This document shows, in pieces, positions 7,585 through 19,500 of a stretch of 64,000 nt of DNA. The position numbers and the translations under genes are program-made. The first letter of the stretch is position 1. The number at the start of each line of letters is the position of its first letter. The notes beneath the pieces are model-generated. The model searched no databases and was not told the origin of the DNA. It saw nothing but the letters and a program-made list of their open reading frames with translations. The stretch comes from Kordia sp. (GTDB lineage: Bacteria; Bacteroidota; Bacteroidia; Flavobacteriales; Flavobacteriaceae), in contig NVVR01000005.1 in the NCBI GenBank assembly GCA_002733415.1, positions 83,336-147,335 of the forward strand, given 5' to 3'.

Positions 7585-7851
7585 TTACAACTTATTTATC
7601 TTTCCTATCAAAGCCATTCCTTTAGCTTCAATTGACTTTTTCAAAGCTGTAAAGTGAACCTTCTTATTATCAACGTTTTTCGCGTTAATTGCATCCATAG
7701 ATTCATCAAAAGCAACAATTGCTTCATCAATAATTGCATCAGAAGCTGAAAGTTCTTTTTCTGGATTTGATAACTGCCAAACGTATACTGTTTCGATAAT
7801 ATCACCAAAAACAAAGTTTACATCTTTTTTTAAATTCTTAATACTTGCCAT
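7585..7851 (-). CDS. Conserved hypothetical protein, 88 residues
   Basis: A small acidic, helix-rich cytosolic protein starts MASIKNLKKDVNFVFGDIIE. It has no signal peptide, membrane helix or recognisable catalytic motif. I recognise it only as a type of small conserved protein seen in flavobacteria. It lies 48 bp downstream of manA on the same strand and may be the last gene of the idi-queD-manA unit. Confidence 0.7.
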   Translation of the reverse strand: MASIKNLKKDVNFVFGDIIETVYVWQLSNPEKELSASDAIIDEAIVAFDESMDAINAKNVDNKKVHFTALKKSIEAKGMALIGKINKL

Positions 7852-7899
7852 AATTATATTTTTTAAGCTGGTGCAAAAGTAAACATAACACCTTAATAG

Positions 7900-8868
7900 T
7901 TATATAAAAACTTCTAAAAGTTTTACATTTTTTGTTTTTATATCAAATTCTTGTAATGCAGCAGGAATTAACACTGTCTCTCCTAATTTAACCTGCTCCT
8001 CAAATTCATATCCAGAAAAAATCGCCTCTCCCTCAATACACATATATATAACAAAGGAATCCTTATCCTTATTATTAATTTCTTTGTCACTACTCAAGTG
8101 AAGATAATTAGTTGTGAAATAATTGCAAGACACCATTTGGTTAGATTCATTTTCGATTGTATCGAAAACCATTTTCTCCCCTTTAAACCCAAAGTTAATA
8201 GCATCTAAAGCTTCTCGTTTATGTAAACGCCTAGTCTTCCCGTTAGTATCTACTCTGTCCCAATCATAAACTCTGTAAGTGATGTCTGAAGTTTGTTGAA
8301 TTTCCGCTAACAACACCCCTGCACCTATTGCATGTATTGTACCTGTTTGAATAAAAAACGCATCTCCTGCATTTACAGGTACATTGTTTAATATACTTGG
8401 TAAACTTTTTTCTTTTAAATGCCTTTTATAATCAGAAGCTGTTATTCCGTTTTTAAAACCTAACACCAGCCTAGAGTTAGCATCTCTTTGAATAACATAC
8501 CACATTTCTGTTTTTCCAAAAGAGTTATGCCTTTTTTTAGCTAAGATATCATTTGGATGTAATTGCACTGATAAATCTGTTTCAGCGTCTATAAACTTTA
8601 TCAGTAAAGGAAAGTTTGTTCCAAAAAATCGATATACAGAATTTCCAACAATTTCTTGCTTATACTCCTCTATAAGTTCGGTTAGGCTCTTTCCTTTAAA
8701 ACTACCAGAAGAAATTACAGATATACTATCATCAACCGATGATATTTCCCAACTTTCTCCTACATTATTCAATTCAGTTTCTTTTCCTAAAATTTTTTTT
8801 AATTTTGACCCTCCCCAAATTTTTTCTTTGAATATCGGAGTGAATTTAATTGGGTACCATTTTACCAT
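7900..8868 (-). CDS. manA: Mannose-6-phosphate isomerase, class I type
   Basis: The 322-residue protein interconverts fructose 6-phosphate and mannose 6-phosphate, feeding GDP-mannose synthesis. The zinc-site pattern is visible as VQLHPND (Gln and His), KTEMWYV (Glu) and, further on, GTIHAIGAG (His). The conserved arginine segment is SDITYRVYDWDR. Length suits the short bacterial class (about 300-320 residues). It begins 2 bp after the queD stop, so it is in an operon with idi and queD. Confidence 0.9.
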   Translation of the reverse strand: MVKWYPIKFTPIFKEKIWGGSKLKKILGKETELNNVGESWEISSVDDSISVISSGSFKGKSLTELIEEYKQEIVGNSVYRFFGTNFPLLIKFIDAETDLSVQLHPNDILAKKRHNSFGKTEMWYVIQRDANSRLVLGFKNGITASDYKRHLKEKSLPSILNNVPVNAGDAFFIQTGTIHAIGAGVLLAEIQQTSDITYRVYDWDRVDTNGKTRRLHKREALDAINFGFKGEKMVFDTIENESNQMVSCNYFTTNYLHLSSDKEINNKDKDSFVIYMCIEGEAIFSGYEFEEQVKLGETVLIPAALQEFDIKTKNVKLLEVFI

Positions 8869-8870
8869 AT

Positions 8871-9278
8871 TTATCCTGTATAAGTAACAAAGTTTCTAGG
8901 TGTTTCATATAATGTAACCTCTAACTCTAAATGGCTTGAAAGTTCTTTTCTTAAAATACCCCATATTACAACAACAATATTTTCTGCGGTAGGAATTTTA
9001 TCTTGAAAATAAGACACATCTAAATTTAAGTTTTTATGATCAAATTCTTTTTCTATTTTTTCATAGATAAGATCTTTAAGGATTTTTAAATCAATAACCA
9101 TCCCTGTTTCTTGATTTATAGCCCCTGTTACACTAACCACTAACTCATAGTTATGACCGTGATAATTAGGACTACTGCATTTTCCAAATACCTCAATATT
9201 TTTTTCATCTGACCATGATTTGTTGCATAATCGATGGGCTGCATTAAAATGTGCTTTTCTATGAACTGTAACCTTCAT
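8871..9278 (-). CDS. queD: 6-carboxytetrahydropterin synthase (QueD) / PTPS family
   Basis: The 135-residue protein has zinc ligands His15 (FNAAHRL) plus His40 and His42 (YHGHNY). The catalytic Cys34 is in GKCSSPNYHGH, and the acidic/His pair is in EFDHKNLN. The spacing CSSPNYHGH fits QueD, which converts dihydroneopterin triphosphate to 6-carboxytetrahydropterin in 7-deazaguanine synthesis. A pterin-making PTPS role cannot be fully excluded. queE, the next pathway step, is in this window at 41645-42274. The ATG overlaps the idi stop by 1 nt (TAATG), implying translational coupling. Confidence 0.88.
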   Translation of the reverse strand: MKVTVHRKAHFNAAHRLCNKSWSDEKNIEVFGKCSSPNYHGHNYELVVSVTGAINQETGMVIDLKILKDLIYEKIEKEFDHKNLNLDVSYFQDKIPTAENIVVVIWGILRKELSSHLELEVTLYETPRNFVTYTG

Positions 9279-9799
9279 TATTTTTCTAATAACGTTTTAT
9301 AATACTTTTCAAATATAATCTTAAACCAAGAGGTATAATTTTCTGGATTGTTTTTGATATCCTTTTTTACCAACTCTAAATTCATCCATTTCCACTCGCC
9401 TACTTCTTCCGTATTTATTTCTGGGTCATTTTCATAATGACCTACTAAAATATGATCATATTCATGTTCAGTCAATCCGTTTTCAAATGGAACCTTATAT
9501 ATAAATGAAATCGTTTCTTTCAATTCAGTTACAAATCCCATCTCTTCAAATAACCTTCTTTCTCCTGCAGCTAAATTGCTTTCGCCATCTCGCTGATGAC
9601 TACAACAAGTATTAGTCCACAATCCTGGTGAATGATACTTATGTAATGCTCTTTGTTGTAACATCAATTCATTTTTTTCATTGAATACAAAAACAGAAAA
9701 TGCACGATGTAAAATCGCTTTTTCATGGGCTTCCATCTTAGGCATCAAACCTACTTGATTATCGTTTTCATCAACTAAAATGACCAACTCTTCTTTCAT
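9278..9799 (-). CDS. idi: Isopentenyl-diphosphate delta-isomerase, type I
   Basis: A Nudix-fold enzyme that interconverts IPP and DMAPP for isoprenoid (menaquinone, carotenoid) synthesis. The catalytic Cys motif NTCCSHQ and the glutamate motif GERRLFEEMGF are present, with LHRAFSVFVFN before them. The frame can start at 9823, but MKEELVILVDENDNQVG at 9799 is the usual start (173 residues) and the eight extra residues look non-conserved. It is the first gene of the idi-queD-manA operon. Confidence 0.9.
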   Translation of the reverse strand: MKEELVILVDENDNQVGLMPKMEAHEKAILHRAFSVFVFNEKNELMLQQRALHKYHSPGLWTNTCCSHQRDGESNLAAGERRLFEEMGFVTELKETISFIYKVPFENGLTEHEYDHILVGHYENDPEINTEEVGEWKWMNLELVKKDIKNNPENYTSWFKIIFEKYYKTLLEK

Positions 9800-10054
9800 G
9801 TGTTTGTTTTTATTGTTTCTCAATTGTCACATGTAATCTTTGACATTTAAAATAAATAACCCTTATTTAATGATTATTTTAAACCTGTCGGTTTCACATT
9901 GCTAAAATATAAAAAGAAATGTAGCTTTTTATATCTTTTAGGAAAATGTATACACAACTATAAAGCAACTAGTCCTATGAATATACATTCGTTAGTAATA
10001 TATCCTTTTAAAATCTATATACATTAAAAACTATAATATACTAAACAAAACAAT

Positions 10055-10062
10055 TACATTTG
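10055..10062 (+). promoter_or_regulatory. Possible -7 element of prfC
   Basis: TACATTTG fits TAnnTTTG and lies 25 bp before the prfC start codon. No clear TTG element is seen at the expected distance, so this is only a candidate. Confidence 0.35.
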
Positions 10063-10086
10063 CATACGCTAAATACACCGTAACAA

Positions 10087-11673
10087 ATGAGTTTACAAGA
10101 AGAAATTGCAAAAAGAAGAACCTTCGGTATCATATCACATCCCGATGCCGGAAAAACAACCTTAACTGAAAAGTTATTGCTTTTTGGAGGAGCTATTCAG
10201 GAAGCTGGAGCAGTAAAATCGAATAAAGTAAAAAAAGGAGCTACCTCAGATTTCATGGAAATTGAACGTCAGCGTGGTATTTCTGTAGCAACTTCTGTAT
10301 TAGCATTTATCTATCGAGATAAAAAAATAAACATACTAGATACTCCTGGTCATAAGGATTTTGCTGAAGATACCTTCAGAACACTAACTGCTGTAGATAG
10401 TGTTATTGTAGTTATTGATGTCGCAAAAGGTGTTGAGGAACAAACTGAAAAATTAGTTGAAGTTTGTAGAATGCGTAACATTCCTATCATTGTATTCATC
10501 AACAAAATGGATAGAGAGGGTAAAGACGCCTTTGATTTACTAGATGAAATAGAACAAAAACTAGGCTTAAGAGTTACTCCATTAAGTTTTCCTATCGGTA
10601 TGGGATACAGTTTTAAAGGAATTTATAATATCTGGGAAAAGAATATAAATCTTTTTTCGGAAGATAACAAACAACATATTACTGATACCATCGCATTTGA
10701 AGATGTAAACAATCCTGAGTTAGAAAATCATATTGGTGAAGCAGCAGCTAAAGAACTGCGTGAAGAATTGGAATTAGTCTATGAAGTATATCCAAAATTT
10801 AACCAAGAAGAATATTTAAACGGTGATTTACAACCTGTATTTTTCGGATCTGCTTTAAATAACTTTGGAGTTAGGGAATTATTAGATTGCTTTATTGATA
10901 TCGCTCCTGAACCAAGACCAAAAACATCTGACACAAGAGAAGTACAACCTAACGAAAGTAAGTTTACTGGTTTTGTATTTAAAATACATGCAAACATGGA
11001 TCCTAAACACAGGGACAGACTTGCATTCATTAAAATTGTTTCAGGATTATTTAAAAGAAATACGCCATATTTACATGTTAGAAATAACAAAAAAGTAAAA
11101 TTTTCAAGTCCTAATGCCTTTTTCGCAAATAAAAAAGAAATTGTAGACATATCATATCCTGGGGATATTGTAGGTGTACATGATACTGGAAACTTTAAAA
11201 TCGGTGACACCCTAACTGATGGTGAAATTATGAACTACAAAGGTGTACCAAGTTTCTCTCCTGAACACTTTAGATACATTAATAATGCTGACCCATTAAA
11301 ATCAAAACAACTGTACAAAGGTATTGATCAGTTAATGGATGAAGGAGTCGCTCAACTATTCACCTTAGAAATGAATGGTCGTAAGGTTATTGGAACAGTT
11401 GGAGCTTTACAGTATGAAGTTATCCAATATCGTTTAGAGCATGAATATGGAGCTAAATGTACGTATGAAAATTTAAATGTACACAAAGCGTGTTGGGTAG
11501 AGGCTGAAGACGAAAGTAACAATGAATTCAAAGAATTCAAACGCGTAAAACAAAAATTTCTTGCAAAGGACAAAAGCGGACAGCTTGTATTTTTTGCAGA
11601 TTCAATGTTTTCTTTACAAATGACACAACAAAAATACCCTACTGTTAAACTCCACTTTACTAGTGAGTTTTAA
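10087..11673 (+). CDS. prfC: Peptide chain release factor 3
   Basis: The 528-residue translational GTPase recycles RF1/RF2 from the terminating ribosome. The P-loop SHPDAGKTT is at residues 17-25, the switch region at GISVATSV, G3 at DTPGHKDF and G4 at NKMD. Length is standard for RF3 (about 525-530). It stands alone between the divergent idi operon and a strong terminator. Confidence 0.95.
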   Translation: MSLQEEIAKRRTFGIISHPDAGKTTLTEKLLLFGGAIQEAGAVKSNKVKKGATSDFMEIERQRGISVATSVLAFIYRDKKINILDTPGHKDFAEDTFRTLTAVDSVIVVIDVAKGVEEQTEKLVEVCRMRNIPIIVFINKMDREGKDAFDLLDEIEQKLGLRVTPLSFPIGMGYSFKGIYNIWEKNINLFSEDNKQHITDTIAFEDVNNPELENHIGEAAAKELREELELVYEVYPKFNQEEYLNGDLQPVFFGSALNNFGVRELLDCFIDIAPEPRPKTSDTREVQPNESKFTGFVFKIHANMDPKHRDRLAFIKIVSGLFKRNTPYLHVRNNKKVKFSSPNAFFANKKEIVDISYPGDIVGVHDTGNFKIGDTLTDGEIMNYKGVPSFSPEHFRYINNADPLKSKQLYKGIDQLMDEGVAQLFTLEMNGRKVIGTVGALQYEVIQYRLEHEYGAKCTYENLNVHKACWVEAEDESNNEFKEFKRVKQKFLAKDKSGQLVFFADSMFSLQMTQQKYPTVKLHFTSEF

Positions 11674-11684
11674 ACACTAAAATA

Positions 11685-11734
11685 CTTCAAACAAAAAGGC
11701 TCAGAAAATAAATTCTGAGCCTTTTTGTTTGAAG
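11685..11734. terminator. Long-stem intrinsic terminator after prfC
   Basis: A perfect 22-bp inverted repeat (11685-11706 and 11713-11734) with a 6-nt loop ends in TTTTTG. The core is AAAAAGGCTCAGAA and its complement. It terminates prfC. Confidence 0.9.
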
Positions 11735-11813
11735 TAATACCAATTGAATTTCAAAAAGCACTAATAAAATTGAATCATTTTTGGTATAATTTACTACTCA
11801 CATTAACCTCCAT

Positions 11814-11846
11814 AAAAAAAGCCGCAAATATTAATTTGCGGCTTTT
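11814..11846 (-). terminator. Terminator of the rpoB-rpoC-DUF3467 unit
   Basis: A perfect 9-bp stem (GCCGCAAAT with ATTTGCGGC, 11821-11829 and 11834-11842, loop ATTA) is followed on the minus strand by seven T. It lies just beyond the DUF3467 stop codon. Confidence 0.88.
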
Positions 11847-11849
11847 ACT

Positions 11850-12164
11850 TTATGCTTCACCAGTTGGCCCAAAATTCATTGGGATTGGTGGTTGTTCGAA
11901 ATCTTTAATTTCACCATGAGCTTTTTCAAAACGATTTACATTATCAGCTAAAGCTTTTAATAATCTTTTTGCATGTTGCGGAGTTAAGATAATTCTTGAC
12001 TTCACTTTGCTCTTAGGAACACCAGGCATAATGCTAACAAAATCTACAACAAACTCAGAAGCTGAATGATTAATGATTGCTAAATTGGAATAAATCCCTT
12101 GGGCAATATCAGCATCAAGCTCAATATTTATTTGTTGTCCGCTTTTATTATTATTTTCTGCCAT
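11850..12164 (-). CDS. DUF3467 family protein
   Basis: The 104-residue cytosolic protein has the family pattern INIELDADIAQGIYSNLAII, then SEFVVDF and the RIILTPQHAKRLLKAL helix. It begins 2 bp after the rpoC stop, a position I know to be conserved in Bacteroidota, which suggests a role tied to transcription. Its biochemical function is unknown. Confidence 0.88.
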   Translation of the reverse strand: MAENNNKSGQQINIELDADIAQGIYSNLAIINHSASEFVVDFVSIMPGVPKSKVKSRIILTPQHAKRLLKALADNVNRFEKAHGEIKDFEQPPIPMNFGPTGEA

Positions 12165-12166
12165 GA

Positions 12167-15100
12167 TTAACTAAGGTTTTCTTCAACTTTTGTCATTTGA
12201 TCATAATCTTCTTTAGAACCTACAATAATTTTTTCGTAGTTTCTCATTCCTGTACCTGCAGGAATTCTATGACCAACAATTACATTTTCTTTCAATCCTT
12301 CTAAGGTATCAATCTTACCAGCTACTGCCGCTTCGTTTAATACTTTAGTAGTTTCCTGGAATGATGCAGCTGAGATAAACGATTTAGTCTGTAATGATGC
12401 TCTAGTAATCCCTTGCAAGATTGGTGTAGCCGTTGCTGGAACAGCATCTCTAGCAATAACTAATGCTTTATCATTTCTTTTTAAAATTGAATTCTCATCT
12501 CTTAAGTCACGTGGTGAAATTATTTGTCCAGCTTTCAATTCTTCCGAATCTCCTACTTCTTCAACAACTTTCATTCCATAAATAGCATCATTTTCAACAA
12601 TAAAGTCTGATTTATGAATCAATTGATTTTCTAAGAAAATAGTATCTCCTGAATCATTAATTTGAACTTTACGCATCATTTGTCTTACAACAACCTCGAA
12701 ATGCTTATCGTTGATTTTTACTCCTTGTAAACGATATACTTCCTGTACTTCATTTACTAAGTACTGCTGTACTGCTGAAGGTCCTTTTATTGCTAAAATA
12801 TCCTTTGGTGTAATTGAACCATCAGATAATGGCATACCAGCTTTAACAAAATCATTTTCCTGAACTAAGATTTGATTAGATAACTTAACTAAGTATTTCT
12901 TAATATCTCCTAATTTAGATTCAATGATAATCTCACGATTACCACGCTTGATTTTACCAAATGACACAACTCCATCAATTTCAGATACAACTGCTGGGTT
13001 TGAAGGGTTACGTGCTTCGAAAAGCTCCGTAATACGTGGTAAACCTCCAGTAATATCTCCTGCTTTAGATGATTTACGTGGGATTTTAACTAATAATTTA
13101 CCTTCTTTAATCTTTTCACCATCCTCAATCATCATGTGTGCTCCAACTGGTAAATTGTACGAACGTAATACTTCGTCCCCTTTACCCATAATAAGTAAAG
13201 TTGGAATTAACTTTTTATTTCTTGATTCAGAAATTACTTTCTCTTGGTATCCTGTTTGTTCATCAACTTCAACTTGGTAAGTTATACCTTGCTCAATATT
13301 TTCAAACTTAATAGTCCCTGAGAATTCAGAAACAATTCCACCGTTAAATGGATCCCATTGACAAATAACTTCATCTTTCTTCAAAAGTTGTTTGTCAGAT
13401 ACATAGATGTATGAACCGTAAGGAATGTTATTAGTTGCTAATACAATACCTGTATTTTTATCAACTAACTTTGCTTCCGCAGTACGAGAAATTACAATAT
13501 CAACTGCTTTTCCTTCATTATCTTCTCCTTTTACAACACGCAGTTCCTCAATTTCAACAACTCCGTCAAACTTAGCTTTTAAGTTATTTTCTTCTGAAAT
13601 GGTACTTGCAGTTCCCCCAAGGTGGAATGTACGTAATGTTAACTGTGTACCAGGCTCTCCAATTGACTGTGCAGCAACTACACCAACAGCTTCTCCTCTT
13701 TGAACCATTTTACCTGTTGCTAAGTTACGTCCGTAACATTTAGCACAAATACCTTTTATAGCTTCACAAGTTAATGCAGATCTTACTGATACTGTATCAA
13801 TTGGCGCAGCACTAATTACATCAACATCTGCTTCTATAATTTGCTCACCATTTGCAACAATAATCTCACCTGTTGACGGGTTAACAACATCATGTAAAGC
13901 GATACGACCTAAAATACGATCACCTAATGTTTCTACTATTTCCTCATTTTTCTTTAATGCTTGAACATCTAACCCTCTTAAAGTTCCACAATCTACTGTG
14001 TTTACAATAACATCCTGAGATACATCAACTAAACGACGTGTTAAGTACCCTGCATCGGCAGTTTTTAATGCGGTATCGGCAAGACCTTTACGCGCACCGT
14101 GAGTAGAAATAAAGTACTCTAAAATTGACAATCCTTCCTTAAAGTTAGAAAGAATCGGGTTTTCAATAATTGCTCCAGATCCATCAGCAGATTTTTTAGG
14201 TTTCGCCATTAATCCACGCATACCTGTTAACTGACGTATTTGTTCCTTAGAACCCCTTGCACCAGAATCAAGCATCATGTATACTGAGTTAAACCCTTGC
14301 TGATCCTCAGAGATATTCTTCATAGAAAGCTCTGTTAATGCAGCATTTGTTGATGTCCAGATATCAATAACTTGGTTATAACGCTCATTGTTCGTTATAA
14401 GTCCCATATTATAATTAGCCTTAATTCCATCAACTTGAGCATTTGCATCATCAACCATTTTTCCTTTTTCCTCAGGAATAATGATATCTCCTAATGAGAA
14501 TGACAATCCACCTTTAAAGGCGAATGCATACCCCATATCCTTTATTCTGTCTAAGAAATCAGCAGTTTCAGGAACACTAGTTGCTTTTAAAATATCATGG
14601 ATAATATCTCTTAACGCTTTTTTAGTTAAAACTTCGTTGATATATCCAGCTTCTTCAGGAACCACTTCGTTAAATAATACTCTACCTACAGTAGTGTCAA
14701 TAACTTTATAAACTAACTCACCATCTTCGTTAAAATCTTTTGTTCTAACTTTAATTGATGCGTTAATATTTGCTCTTTTTTCATTGTAAGCAATAGTTAC
14801 TTCTTCTGGCGAATAAAAAGTTAAGCCCTCTCCTATTACTTCTAATTCAGGAGTAGACTTACGCAATTTAGTCATATAATATAATCCAAGTACCATATCC
14901 TGAGAAGGTACAGTAACTGGTTGTCCGTTTGCTGGATTTAATATATTATGAGAAGCTAACATTAACAGTTGAGATTCCAAAATTGCTTCTGGTCCTAAAG
15001 GTAAATGTACTGCCATTTGATCCCCATCAAAATCGGCATTAAATGCCGTACATACTAACGGGTGTAATTGAATTGCTTTTCCTTCAATTAATTTAGGCTG

Positions 15101-16462
15101 AAAAGCTTGTATCCCTAAACGGTGAAGCGTAGGTGCACGGTTCAATAATACAGGATGGCCTTTGATTACATTTTCTAAGATATCCCAAACTACTGGTTCT
15201 TTTCTGTCTATTATTTTCTTAGCAGATTTTACAGTTTTAACAATTCCTCTTTCTATTAATTTTCTAACTACAAAAGGTTTGTATAATTCTGCTGCCATAT
15301 TCTTTGGCAATCCACATTCGAATAAACGTAATGTTGGTCCAACAACAATTACAGAACGCGCTGAATAATCAACACGCTTTCCTAACAAGTTTTGACGGAA
15401 ACGTCCTTGTTTACCTTTTAATGAATCAGATAATGATTTTAAAGGTCTGTTAGATTCAGTTTTTACTGCTGATGATTTACGTGTGTTATCAAATAAAGAA
15501 TCTACTGATTCTTGTAACATACGCTTCTCATTACGCAAGATTACTTCCGGAGCTTTTATCTCTACCAAACGCTTTAAACGGTTGTTACGGATAATTACTC
15601 TTCTGTAAAGATCATTTAAATCTGAAGTTGCGAAACGTCCACCATCTAAAGGCACTAATGGTCTTAATTCTGGCGGAATAATTGGCACAACTTTCATAAT
15701 CATCCATTCTGGACGATTTTCTCTATTCTTATTAGCATCACGTAAAGATTGTACAACTTGTAATCTTTTTAATGCTTCTGTTTTACGTTGCTTAGATGTT
15801 TCGTTATTAGCCTTATGTCTTAACTCATAAGATAACTCGTCTAAATCAATTCGCTTTAACAAATCAATTAAACATTCAGCTCCCATTTTAGCGATAAACT
15901 TATTAGGATCTGCATCATCTAAATACTGATTTTCTGGTGGTAACTCTTCCGCTATATTTAAATATTCTTCTTCAGTTAAGAATTCCATTTTTTTAAGCTC
16001 TTCCCCTTCAGGATTCTTAGCTATACCAGCTTGAATTACTACATAACGTTCGTAGTAAATGATCATGTCTAATTTCTTAGAAGGTAGACCAAGTAAGTAT
16101 CCTATTTTGTTTGGTAATGAACGGAAGTACCAGATATGTGCAACAGGAACAACTAAGTTAATGTGCCCAATACGATCTCTACGAACTTTCTTTTCAGTTA
16201 CTTCAACACCACATCTATCACATACAATTCCTCTATAACGGATACGTTTGTACTTTCCACAAGCACATTCATAATCCTTTACAGGCCCAAAGATACGCTC
16301 ACAGAATAATCCGTCACGTTCTGGTTTGTGTGTACGATAGTTTATAGTTTCCGGCTTTAAAACCTCTCCTTTTGACTCAGCCAAAATTGACTCAGGAGAA
16401 GCTAAACCGATAGAGATTTTACTAAATCTCTTTTGTGTATTTTTATCTTGTTTTCTTGCCAT
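12167..16462 (-). CDS. rpoC: DNA-directed RNA polymerase subunit beta'
   Basis: The catalytic Mg-binding motif [15 protein letters not shown] is present. The N-terminal zinc finger includes CACGKY and CDRCGVEV, and the second zinc site includes [13 protein letters not shown]. An ATG four codons upstream (16474) is possible, but [15 protein letters not shown] is the usual start, giving 1431 residues. It follows rpoB after a gap of about 57 bp and ends 2 bp before DUF3467. Confidence 0.97.
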   Translation of the reverse strand: MARKQDKNTQKRFSKISIGLASPESILAESKGEVLKPETINYRTHKPERDGLFCERIFGPVKDYECACGKYKRIRYRGIVCDRCGVEVTEKKVRRDRIGHINLVVPVAHIWYFRSLPNKIGYLLGLPSKKLDMIIYYERYVVIQAGIAKNPEGEELKKMEFLTEEEYLNIAEELPPENQYLDDADPNKFIAKMGAECLIDLLKRIDLDELSYELRHKANNETSKQRKTEALKRLQVVQSLRDANKNRENRPEWMIMKVVPIIPPELRPLVPLDGGRFATSDLNDLYRRVIIRNNRLKRLVEIKAPEVILRNEKRMLQESVDSLFDNTRKSSAVKTESNRPLKSLSDSLKGKQGRFRQNLLGKRVDYSARSVIVVGPTLRLFECGLPKNMAAELYKPFVVRKLIERGIVKTVKSAKKIIDRKEPVVWDILENVIKGHPVLLNRAPTLHRLGIQAFQPKLIEGKAIQLHPLVCTAFNADFDGDQMAVHLPLGPEAILESQLLMLASHNILNPANGQPVTVPSQDMVLGLYYMTKLRKSTPELEVIGEGLTFYSPEEVTIAYNEKRANINASIKVRTKDFNEDGELVYKVIDTTVGRVLFNEVVPEEAGYINEVLTKKALRDIIHDILKATSVPETADFLDRIKDMGYAFAFKGGLSFSLGDIIIPEEKGKMVDDANAQVDGIKANYNMGLITNNERYNQVIDIWTSTNAALTELSMKNISEDQQGFNSVYMMLDSGARGSKEQIRQLTGMRGLMAKPKKSADGSGAIIENPILSNFKEGLSILEYFISTHGARKGLADTALKTADAGYLTRRLVDVSQDVIVNTVDCGTLRGLDVQALKKNEEIVETLGDRILGRIALHDVVNPSTGEIIVANGEQIIEADVDVISAAPIDTVSVRSALTCEAIKGICAKCYGRNLATGKMVQRGEAVGVVAAQSIGEPGTQLTLRTFHLGGTASTISEENNLKAKFDGVVEIEELRVVKGEDNEGKAVDIVISRTAEAKLVDKNTGIVLATNNIPYGSYIYVSDKQLLKKDEVICQWDPFNGGIVSEFSGTIKFENIEQGITYQVEVDEQTGYQEKVISESRNKKLIPTLLIMGKGDEVLRSYNLPVGAHMMIEDGEKIKEGKLLVKIPRKSSKAGDITGGLPRITELFEARNPSNPAVVSEIDGVVSFGKIKRGNREIIIESKLGDIKKYLVKLSNQILVQENDFVKAGMPLSDGSITPKDILAIKGPSAVQQYLVNEVQEVYRLQGVKINDKHFEVVVRQMMRKVQINDSGDTIFLENQLIHKSDFIVENDAIYGMKVVEEVGDSEELKAGQIISPRDLRDENSILKRNDKALVIARDAVPATATPILQGITRASLQTKSFISAASFQETTKVLNEAAVAGKIDTLEGLKENVIVGHRIPAGTGMRNYEKIIVGSKEDYDQMTKVEENLS

Positions 16463-16519
16463 AATATGATGCAATAAAATTTTAAAAATATTCTTTTTAA
16501 ATAGCGAAACCGCCTACTA

Positions 16520-19500
16520 TTATTCTTCTAATCTAATATCCAAACTTAACCCTTTCAATTCATGCATTAATACATTGAATGATTCCGGCAATCCTGGTTC
16601 TGGCATTGGCTCACCCTTAACGATTGCTTCGTAAGTTTTAGCTCTACCTATTACATCATCAGATTTAACAGTTAAGATTTCTCTTAGGGTTGCTGAAGCT
16701 CCATAAGCCTCTAATGCCCAAACTTCCATCTCTCCAAAACGTTGTCCACCAAACTGCGCCTTACCTCCTAGTGGTTGTTGCGTAATTAATGAGTATGGTC
16801 CGATAGAACGTGCGTGCATTTTATCATCAACCATGTGACCTAGTTTTAACATGTAGATAATACCTACTGTTGCTGCTTGATCAAAACGTTCTCCTGTTCC
16901 TCCATCATATAAATGTGTATGACCGAATCTAGGCACTCCTGCTTCATCAGTAATTTCATTAATCTGGTCTAAAGTAGCTCCATCAAATATTGGTGTAGCG
17001 TATTTTCTACCTAACTTTTGACCTGCCCAACCAAGAACAGTTTCATAAATCTGACCAATGTTCATACGAGAAGGTACTCCTAATGGATTCAGTACAATAT
17101 CTACTGGTGTTCCATCTTCTAAGAAAGGCATATCTTCTTGACGAACGATACGTGCTACAATACCCTTGTTACCGTGACGCCCTGCCATTTTATCTCCTAC
17201 TTTAAGCTTACGTTTTTTAGCAACGTAAATCTTAGCTAGCTTGATAATTCCTGCTGGTAATTCATCTCCAATAGCAATTGTAAATTTCGCTCTTCTTAAT
17301 GCTCCTTGAAGATCACTTACTTTAATTTTGTAATTATGTAACAAGTCCTTTACAAACCCGTTTGCTTGTTTATCAGTAGTCCATGTTCCACTTACTAAAT
17401 GCGCATAATCATCAACAGAATTTAACATTTTTTGAGAGAATTTTTTACCTTTTGGTAATACTTCTTCTCCTAAGTCGTTAAATACTCCTTGAGCAGTTTT
17501 TCCGTTAACAATTGTGAATAATTTATCAATTAAAACGGTTTTTAAAGATTCAAATTTAGATTCAAACTTTAACTCAACTGCTTGTAACTCTTCTTTATCT
17601 TGGTTACGCCTACGTTTATCTTTAACTAAACGAGCGAATAACTTTTTATTTATAACTACACCATGTAATGAAGCTGACGCTTTTAATGAAGCATCTTTTA
17701 CATCTCCTGCTTTATCACCAAAGATAGCACGCAATAACTTTTCTTCTGGTGTTGGATCAGATTCTCCTTTTGGTGTAATTTTACCAATAAGAATATCTCC
17801 AGGGTTTACTTCTGCTCCAATACGAATCATTCCATTTTCATCCAAGTCTTTAGTAGCCTCTTCAGAAACGTTAGGTATATCATTAGTTAACTCTTCATCA
17901 CCCAATTTCGTATCTCTTACATCTAATGAATATTCATCAATATGGATAGAGGTAAAGATATCTTCACGAACAACTTTTTCAGAAATTACAATCGCATCCT
18001 CAAAGTTATACCCTTTCCAAGGCATAAAGGCTACTTTCATATTTCTACCCAAAGCTAACTCTCCTTGTTGTGTAGCATATCCTTCACAAAGTACTTGTCC
18101 TAATTTAACTTTATCACCAATTTTAACAATAGGTTTTAAGTTGATAGAAGTACCTTGGTTGGTTTTTCTAAACTTAATTAAATTGTAAGTTTTTATATTA
18201 GAATCAAAACTAACCAAAGCTTCTTCTTCTGTTCTGTCATACACTATAGTAATCATATCTGCATCAACATATTGAACTTCTCCAACACCTTCCGCATTAA
18301 TCAATACTCTAGAATCCTGAGCTACTCGTCTTTCTAATCCAGTCCCAACAATTGGAGCTTCTGGACGTAATAATGGTACCGCTTGACGCATCATGTTTGA
18401 CCCCATCAATGCACGATTGGCATCATCATGTTCTAAGAAAGGAATTAATGACGCTGAAATAGATGCAATCTGGTTTGGAGATACATCGGCATAATTGATT
18501 TCAGATGGTGTTGCAACTGGAAAATCACCTTCCATCCTTGCAATAATCTTTTCATCAGTAATTTTACCATTAGCTTCAATAGGATTGTTTGCTTGCGCAA
18601 TTTTCATTCCTTCTTCTTCCTCAGCACTTAAGTATGTTGGTGTTGTCTCTAAATCTACTACACCATCAACTACCTTACGGTATGGAGTTTCTAAGAACCC
18701 TAACGAGTTTACTTTTGCGTAAACTGCTAATGAAGATATCAAACCAATGTTTGGTCCTTCAGGTGTTTCAATCGGACATAAACGACCGTAATGTGTATAG
18801 TGAACATCACGAACCTCGAATCCTGCTCTTTCACGAGACAGTCCTCCTGGTCCTAATGCTGATAATCTACGTTTGTGCGTAATCTCTCCTAATGGATTGG
18901 TTTGATCCATGAATTGAGATAATTGGTTGGTACCAAAGAATGAATTAATTACAGAAGACAATGTCTTGGCATTAATCAAATCAATAGGTGTAAACACTTC
19001 GTTATCACGAACGTTCATACGTTCACGAATAGTACGAGCCATACGAGACAAACCAACTCCAAATTGAGAAGATAATTGCTCTCCAACTGTTCTTACACGT
19101 CTGTTAGATAAGTGATCAATATCATCAATTTCTGCTTTTGAGTTAATTAACTCAATTAAGTATTTGATAATAGTAATGATATCTAACTTCGTTAAAACTC
19201 GCTTATCCATATCGATATCAAGTCCTAACTTCTTGTTCATTCTAAAACGACCTACTTCACCTAAGTTGTAACGTTGGTCAGAGAAGAATAATTTATCAAT
19301 AATACCTCTTGCCGTTTCTTCATCTGGCGGTTCAGCATTACGTAATTGCCTGTAGATATGCTCTACAGCTTCTTTTTCAGAGTTTGTTGGATCCTTCTGT
19401 AATGTATTATGAATAATAGCATATTGACCAGACTGTCCATCTTCTTTGTGTAATAGAATAGTTTTAACTTCCGCTTCTAAAATCTCTTCAATATTATCTT

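Noticed and set aside
10779..11210. Long minus-strand open frame inside prfC and similar frames inside rpoB, rpoC and ribosomal genes
   Set aside because: They are shadows of strongly conserved genes on the opposite strand and have no protein features of their own.
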